Assembly (NCBI GenBank): GCA_965277495.1
Contig: OZ255824.1
Location: 1,798,001-1,862,000 of the forward strand
DNA from: CAHJXG01 sp965277495
Lineage (GTDB): Bacteria > Pseudomonadota > Alphaproteobacteria > Acetobacterales > Acetobacteraceae
Direction of reading: 5' to 3'
DNA length: 64,000 bases
The notes under the pieces are model-generated. The model saw only the letters and a list, made by a program, of their open reading frames with translations, did not search any database and had not been told where the DNA came from. Positions within the stretch are counted from its first letter, which is position 1. Every line of letters begins with the position of its first letter. This document shows positions 60,440-64,000 of this stretch, one piece after another. A program made the translations under genes and the position numbers.

Positions 60440-60597
60440 GGGGGCTGCGGCCTGATTAGCTCATCGAGCCGCTTTTCGATCTGTTCTAATTTGTCGATGA
60501 TTTGGGCAATCGCCCTATCGTGCTTGCCGATCGTTTGCTGCAAAATTCGGACAAGCTCGATCGTTGCGAGCAGCTCGTCGATCGTTGTTTTGGCCAC
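60436..60597 (-). CDS. 53-residue coiled-coil protein
   Basis: A short frame from GTG at 60597, starting MAKTTIDELLATIELVR and ending LDELIRPQPP. It is almost entirely a heptad-patterned amphipathic helix (LEQIEKRLDELI), so a small coiled coil. The GTG begins three bases after the upstream gene's TGA, and its own TGA overlaps the next ATG. Tight coupling on both sides makes this a credible gene despite its size. Function unknown. Confidence 0.65.
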   Translation of the reverse strand: MAKTTIDELLATIELVRILQQTIGKHDRAIAQIIDKLEQIEKRLDELIRPQPP

Positions 60598-60600
60598 CGA

Positions 60601-60858
60601 TCAAGAAAGGCGGCTGAGCAGGCTATCCGCGTTGGCAGACAATGCCTCGGCTCCGAAGCGAAGATCGCGGAGCATCTCGGTCAGGCGTTGATGCTTGGCC
60701 TGGGTGACGCAGGCCAGCACCCGGGCACGTGGCGGCGCCGCGGGTTCGATTGCAGCCACACCGGGCTTTGGCAGCGCGTGGCCTACCCGGACGGCCGCGC
60801 CCTTCCTTTTCGCCTTCACCTTGGCCAACGCATAAGGCTGGGAAACCATGCGATCCAT
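60601..60858 (-). CDS. Small basic hypothetical protein
   Basis: About 85 residues from MDRMVSQPYALAKVKAKRKG, basic at the N-terminus, with a C-terminal helix (QRLTEMLRDLRFGAEALSAN). No family recognised. ATGs at 60882 and 60849 are alternatives. It is the first of three small genes with coupled stops and starts, upstream of the decarboxylase on the same strand. Confidence 0.55.
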   Translation of the reverse strand: MDRMVSQPYALAKVKAKRKGAAVRVGHALPKPGVAAIEPAAPPRARVLACVTQAKHQRLTEMLRDLRFGAEALSANADSLLSRLS

Positions 60859-61064
60859 CCTCTCATGCCTGAGACTAAGCATGCGGGGCCGGAAAAGCTA
60901 GATGCATCGAGCGCCCGGCGCCACTGCCGTCAAAAATGCAACCTCGCAAATTCGTGAGGCAGACCGGCTCCCACCCCCCTTGCGGACTCCAGGAAGACTT
61001 AAGGATGGTATGAAGATGTCCAAATAATCATGCCGGCCTCATAATTATTAGAGGATATGCCGCT

Positions 61065-61952
61065 ATGTCCAGCCGTGTCGTGCCCTTCCGGTCCTTGCTT
61101 GCGGCCCTCAGCCTGGCCGCGCTGCCTGCAACCGCCATGGCGCAGACTGCCATCACGCACGTCCCCGTCTATACGGCACGCTCGATGAGCGAGGCAATTG
61201 GCAACCCCAAACCGGCGCTCACGAACATGCCGATGGTCAGCGCTCGGCAGTTGCCCATGGCAGCGCTGCAAAGCCACAACACGCTGCCCAGCGGCGCCTA
61301 TGCGCTGGTCCCGGGCGTCGCTCCCGGCAGCAGCGATGGCGTTCACCGCGAGGTAAATGCCAGCGCAGGCGTGGAGCCCGAGGCATACGGCAACCTAAGC
61401 CCAGTCTCCATCGCCCCTTACACGACGGCGCGTGCGTCTGCGGACGTCCTGGGCCCGACGGCGACTGCCTCCGCGGTCGGCGTCACGAGCTTTCCCTGGC
61501 GGGCGACGGGCAAGCTGTATTTCAACAAAGGGACCGACACCTATGTCTGCAGCGCCTCGCTGATCGGACCCGGCCTGCTCGTGACCGCCGCGCACTGCGT
61601 CTTTGAGTTCGGCACAAACTCTTCGGCAGGCTACCACACGAACTACGCCTTCGTTCCCGCACAAAATGCAACTGACGGCACGACGCCTTATGGAGCATGG
61701 ACGGCGATCGGCACCGTCATCGCGCCGTCCTATTATAGCGGCACCGATAGCTGCACCACCAAGGGCGTGGTCTGCAGCAACGACATCGCGGCCATCGTCA
61801 TGGCGCCGGACTCGTACAGCCGCCTGCCGGGCAGCCTCCTCGGCTATTATGGCTATGCCTGGTCCGGCTATTCCTTTGTCGCGTCTTTCGGCAATGCCTC
61901 GCTGGCTTCCATCACAGGCAGGGACGGGATGAGGACATTGCAGTGGCATTGA
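61065..61952 (+). pseudogene. Secreted trypsin-like peptidase lacking catalytic serine region
   Basis: A 295-residue protein with a signal peptide (to AMAQ, residue 27). The chymotrypsin fold's first half is intact: H177 in VTAAHC and D240 in SNDIAAI, followed by LLGYYGYAWSGYSF. In relatives this is followed by a sequence leading to GGSSGGP with the catalytic Ser about 60 residues on. Here the frame diverges after FGNASLASIT and stops. No GxSGG is present in any nearby frame that I could find. It is therefore an inactive remnant, or a pseudo-peptidase. Confidence 0.75.
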
Positions 61953-62209
61953 GGACCGGGCAGGTTTTCAAGTCGCTCCTGATCGTCCCGGTCCTGTTCG
62001 CGGGGGCGGCATGTGCGGCTGGGGGCAATCCGCCGCAGGCTGCACAGGGCGCGATATGCGCACAGGATGCGAAGATGTGCCCCGACGGCAGCTATGTGGC
62101 ACGCACCGGGCCGCATTGCGAGATGGCGGCATGCCCCTCGATAAAGGCTGATGAGAATAGGCCTGGGCCGGCGCCCGGCAAGGCCCTGCAACATCGCCTC
62201 GCGGACTGA
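61943..62209 (+). CDS. Small secreted Cys-containing protein
   Basis: An 88-residue protein from GTG at 61943, overlapping the peptidase remnant by 10 bases. It has a signal peptide with AGAACAAGG, possibly a lipobox. The mature segment ICAQDAKMCPDGSYVARTGP, then HCEMAACP, is a four-Cys mini-domain found in small exported proteins; function unknown. Overlap with the truncated peptidase suggests a deletion or rearrangement placed it there. Confidence 0.65.
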   Translation: MALRTGQVFKSLLIVPVLFAGAACAAGGNPPQAAQGAICAQDAKMCPDGSYVARTGPHCEMAACPSIKADENRPGPAPGKALQHRLAD

Positions 62210-62236
62210 ACCGAAGCGGCTGCCGGCCAAGCACCT

Positions 62237-63151
62237 TTAAGCCGGCCCAAGCTGCCGGTTAAGGTATCGTTCAACCATCGGTCCCCAAACAGCGGAACCG
62301 CCGAGTCCAAAAAACAAGCGATGCCCGTCGCCATCATAGGGGCCGGGCTGCTCTAGTTCGGCCTTGCCGCCAGCAGCGTCGAAGGCGTCATGCAGCGCAA
62401 CTGCGATAGCCGGCGCGAAATAGCTGTCGTTGGCGGCGTAGACCCAAAGCATCGGCGTTCCGGCGGTCGCCCCGTACCGCCCCGCGGCATCGGCCAGCCG
62501 CTCCGGACGGCAGTTCCGGTTCGGCACGCCGTCCTGATGCCCGCCACGGCCGCCGGCCATGACCACGAAAGCGGCCACTTTGGGATGCGGCTGGCTGTCG
62601 TAGGCAATGGCGCCCCAGCCGCCCGCCGACTGGCCGACCACCACCGCCCCATCGTGGCGCACGAACGGCAAAGCGGCCGCGTAGTCGACGATGGCGTTGA
62701 TGTCCCGCGCTGTTTCAAGCCCGGCCTGGGTGTAGTTGGCGTCGGCGCACCCGCCATAGTTCTCCGCCCAGGCGCCCCCAGTCGCGCCGTAGCCGCGACG
62801 GAGCGCGAAGGCCACCACGTAGCCGCGGCTGAGGAACCACTGCGCCGCTTCCTGATCGCAATTTCCGAGCTGCATCTTGGGCCGGGCGGCGGCATCGGGC
62901 GGCGAGCCGTGGTTTATGACCACCAGGCGTCCCGGAGCGTCACCCGCGGGACGGCATATCCGTGCTTGAAGCTGCGTCGTTTGACCCTGGGCATCGGTCA
63001 CCGGCACGGCGTGGAGCTGGACCCGGGCTGCGTCGCGGCCCGGCCCGGCCGCGCCCTGCGCCGTGCACGCGCCCTGGCAAAGCAGCGCCGCAAGGACGAC
63101 GGCCGCGATGGATTTGAGGGCATAGCCGGGCCAGGTCACGGGTCGCTTCAT
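62237..63151 (-). CDS. Secreted alpha/beta hydrolase
   Basis: A 304-residue protein with a signal peptide (ALKSIAAVVLAALLCQGAC; a Cys could make it a lipoprotein). The hydrolase triad is Ser in VVGQSAGGWG, Asp in YAANDSYFAP and His in DGDGHRLFF. VVINHGSPPDAA gives the oxyanion-side motif. It resembles dienelactone-hydrolase/esterase-type enzymes; substrate unknown. The start MKRPVTWPG was chosen over upstream ATGs that would run into the divergent ABC gene's region. Confidence 0.82.
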   Translation of the reverse strand: MKRPVTWPGYALKSIAAVVLAALLCQGACTAQGAAGPGRDAARVQLHAVPVTDAQGQTTQLQARICRPAGDAPGRLVVINHGSPPDAAARPKMQLGNCDQEAAQWFLSRGYVVAFALRRGYGATGGAWAENYGGCADANYTQAGLETARDINAIVDYAAALPFVRHDGAVVVGQSAGGWGAIAYDSQPHPKVAAFVVMAGGRGGHQDGVPNRNCRPERLADAAGRYGATAGTPMLWVYAANDSYFAPAIAVALHDAFDAAGGKAELEQPGPYDGDGHRLFFGLGGSAVWGPMVERYLNRQLGPA

Positions 63152-63284
63152 GGTGCTTCCTGGATCAATGCATGCGGGATGGTGGATGACCATAGCCGCT
63201 TCTTGGCGCGACGAAAGGCTGGCCATGCCCGGCCATACCTGGAAGGATGCGCAGCAACGCCGGCTGCAAAAAAAGGAACCGTCC

Positions 63285-64000
63285 ATGGCCATCACTCGCC
63301 GCACTGCGCTGGGCGCCGCTGCCGTCATGCTCCCTGCCCTGCCCCGCCGCGCCTTTGCCCAGGCCGCGCCGATCCGCCTTGGGGTGCTGAACGACCAATC
63401 CGGCCCCTACCGCGACGACGGCGGCCCGCTCTCGGCCATCTGCGTCCGCCAGGCGGTGGAGGAGTTCGCCAAGCTGCATCCTGAACTTAAGGTCGAGGTG
63501 CTCTCGGCCGACCACCAGAACAAACCCGACGTCGGCGCAGGCATCGCCCGGCGCTGGTTCGACGAGGACGGCGTGGACGCGGTCGTCGACGTGCCCACCA
63601 GCTCCGTGGCGCTGGCGGTGAACACGGTTTGCCGCGAGAAGAACAAGGTCCACCTGAACTCCGGCGCGGCCACGACCGACCTGACCGGCGCGCAGTGCAG
63701 CCCGAACACGGTGCACTGGACCTACGACACCTACATGCTCGCCAAGTCGACCGGCGGCGCCATGGTCAAGTCCGGTGGCGAATCGTGGTATTTCATCACC
63801 GCCGACTACGTGTTCGGCCAACAGCTCCAGCGCGACACTTCGCGTTTCGTGCAGGAGGCCGGGGGCAAGGTGCTCGGCGCGCGGTCGTATCCATTCCCCG
63901 ACACGACGGATTTCAGCTCATTGCTGCTGCAGGCGCAGGCTTCGGGCGCCAAGGTGCTGGGGTTGTGCAACTCGGGCAACGACACGGTGAACTGCATCAA
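63285..64000 (+). CDS. ABC transporter substrate-binding protein, branched-chain amino-acid/amide type (partial)
   Basis: An open frame of 238 residues from ATG at 63285 to the window edge, without a stop. It starts with a signal (AITRRTALGAAAVMLPALP, possibly Tat) to AQAA, then IRLGVLNDQSGPYRDDGGPL, the typical LivJ/Leu-binding N-terminus, ADHQNKPDVGAGIARRW and YFITADYVFGQQLQ. It captures a small solute in the periplasm. AAAAGGAA precedes the start. Partner permease genes would lie beyond the window. Confidence 0.9.
   Translation, partial: MAITRRTALGAAAVMLPALPRRAFAQAAPIRLGVLNDQSGPYRDDGGPLSAICVRQAVEEFAKLHPELKVEVLSADHQNKPDVGAGIARRWFDEDGVDAVVDVPTSSVALAVNTVCREKNKVHLNSGAATTDLTGAQCSPNTVHWTYDTYMLAKSTGGAMVKSGGESWYFITADYVFGQQLQRDTSRFVQEAGGKVLGARSYPFPDTTDFSSLLLQAQASGAKVLGLCNSGNDTVNCI

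Noticed and set aside
62390..63484. A 364-codon plus-strand frame covering the alpha/beta hydrolase and the ABC protein start
   Set aside because: The hydrolase on the minus strand has a signal peptide and full triad, and the ABC protein uses another frame starting at 63285.

Overview
This window looks like chromosomal DNA from a high-GC alphaproteobacterium, most plausibly an Acetobacteraceae-type organism. The reasons are a periplasmic PQQ alcohol dehydrogenase with its own cytochrome c next to a molybdenum-hydroxylase pair, an acid-type S53 peptidase domain, many SDR, VOC and carboxymuconolactone-decarboxylase-like genes, strong GC3 bias, and frequent GTG/TTG starts. The taxonomic call is inference from gene content. 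No rRNA, tRNA, CRISPR array or transposase gene was found.

Layout. 0-7.3 kb: a PNPOx-family protein cut by the window edge, an MBL-fold lactonase-like hydrolase, a four-carbon acid-sugar kinase translationally coupled to PdxA2 (threonate/erythronate catabolism), malonyl-CoA decarboxylase, an orphan VapB-like antitoxin and an 8-oxoguanine-deaminase-like amidohydrolase. 7.5-14 kb: a DUF4214 repeat protein with a broken metalloprotease motif, cold-shock protein, two SDRs, a cell-wall amidase and a sugar-dehydrogenase-fold protein. 14-20.3 kb: a peptidase neighbourhood with an S10-S53 fusion, an oligopeptidase B and a membrane M48 protease. 20.3-23.4 kb: a lower-GC accessory island with a phage-type adenine methyltransferase, a winged-helix protein, unknown genes and a Phd/PIN toxin-antitoxin pair.

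23.4-33 kb: lipoproteins, a MATE exporter with an HxlR regulator, hotdog-fold enzymes, and a LysR-divergent VOC-WrbA-DoxX-SDR cluster that looks like quinone/electrophile detoxification. 33.3-36.3 kb: hsp20-lon, whose junction carries a perfect 211-bp tandem duplication. 36.3-42.2 kb: a TetR regulator and a lipoprotein facing a quinone oxidoreductase, acyl-CoA dehydrogenase, acyl-CoA ligase and APH-like kinase; the last three recall systems that degrade 4-hydroxyacyl-CoA. 42.2-48.3 kb (minus strand): a PQQ alcohol dehydrogenase carrying the extra Asp of lanthanide-dependent enzymes, then cytochrome c, a periplasmic protein and an Ior-type molybdoenzyme pair, a likely alcohol-to-acid oxidation chain. 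48.6-57 kb: DUF4142, an AhpD-like protein, a PCu(A)C copper chaperone, a PEP-CTERM protein, a GGDEF-EAL protein, a pterin gene pair (FolE and a PTPS-like protein), a VOC dioxygenase and an HPP protein. 57-64 kb: an unknown secreted protein, a PLP decarboxylase, three tiny coupled genes, a trypsin-like protein lacking its catalytic serine, an alpha/beta hydrolase, and the start of an amino-acid-type ABC substrate-binding protein.

The most unusual non-coding signal is a family of three ~110-nt two-hairpin elements (10.98, 31.17 and 57.68 kb). Their stems differ between copies but keep pairing, and the first three bases of each element form the TAG stop codon of the upstream gene.
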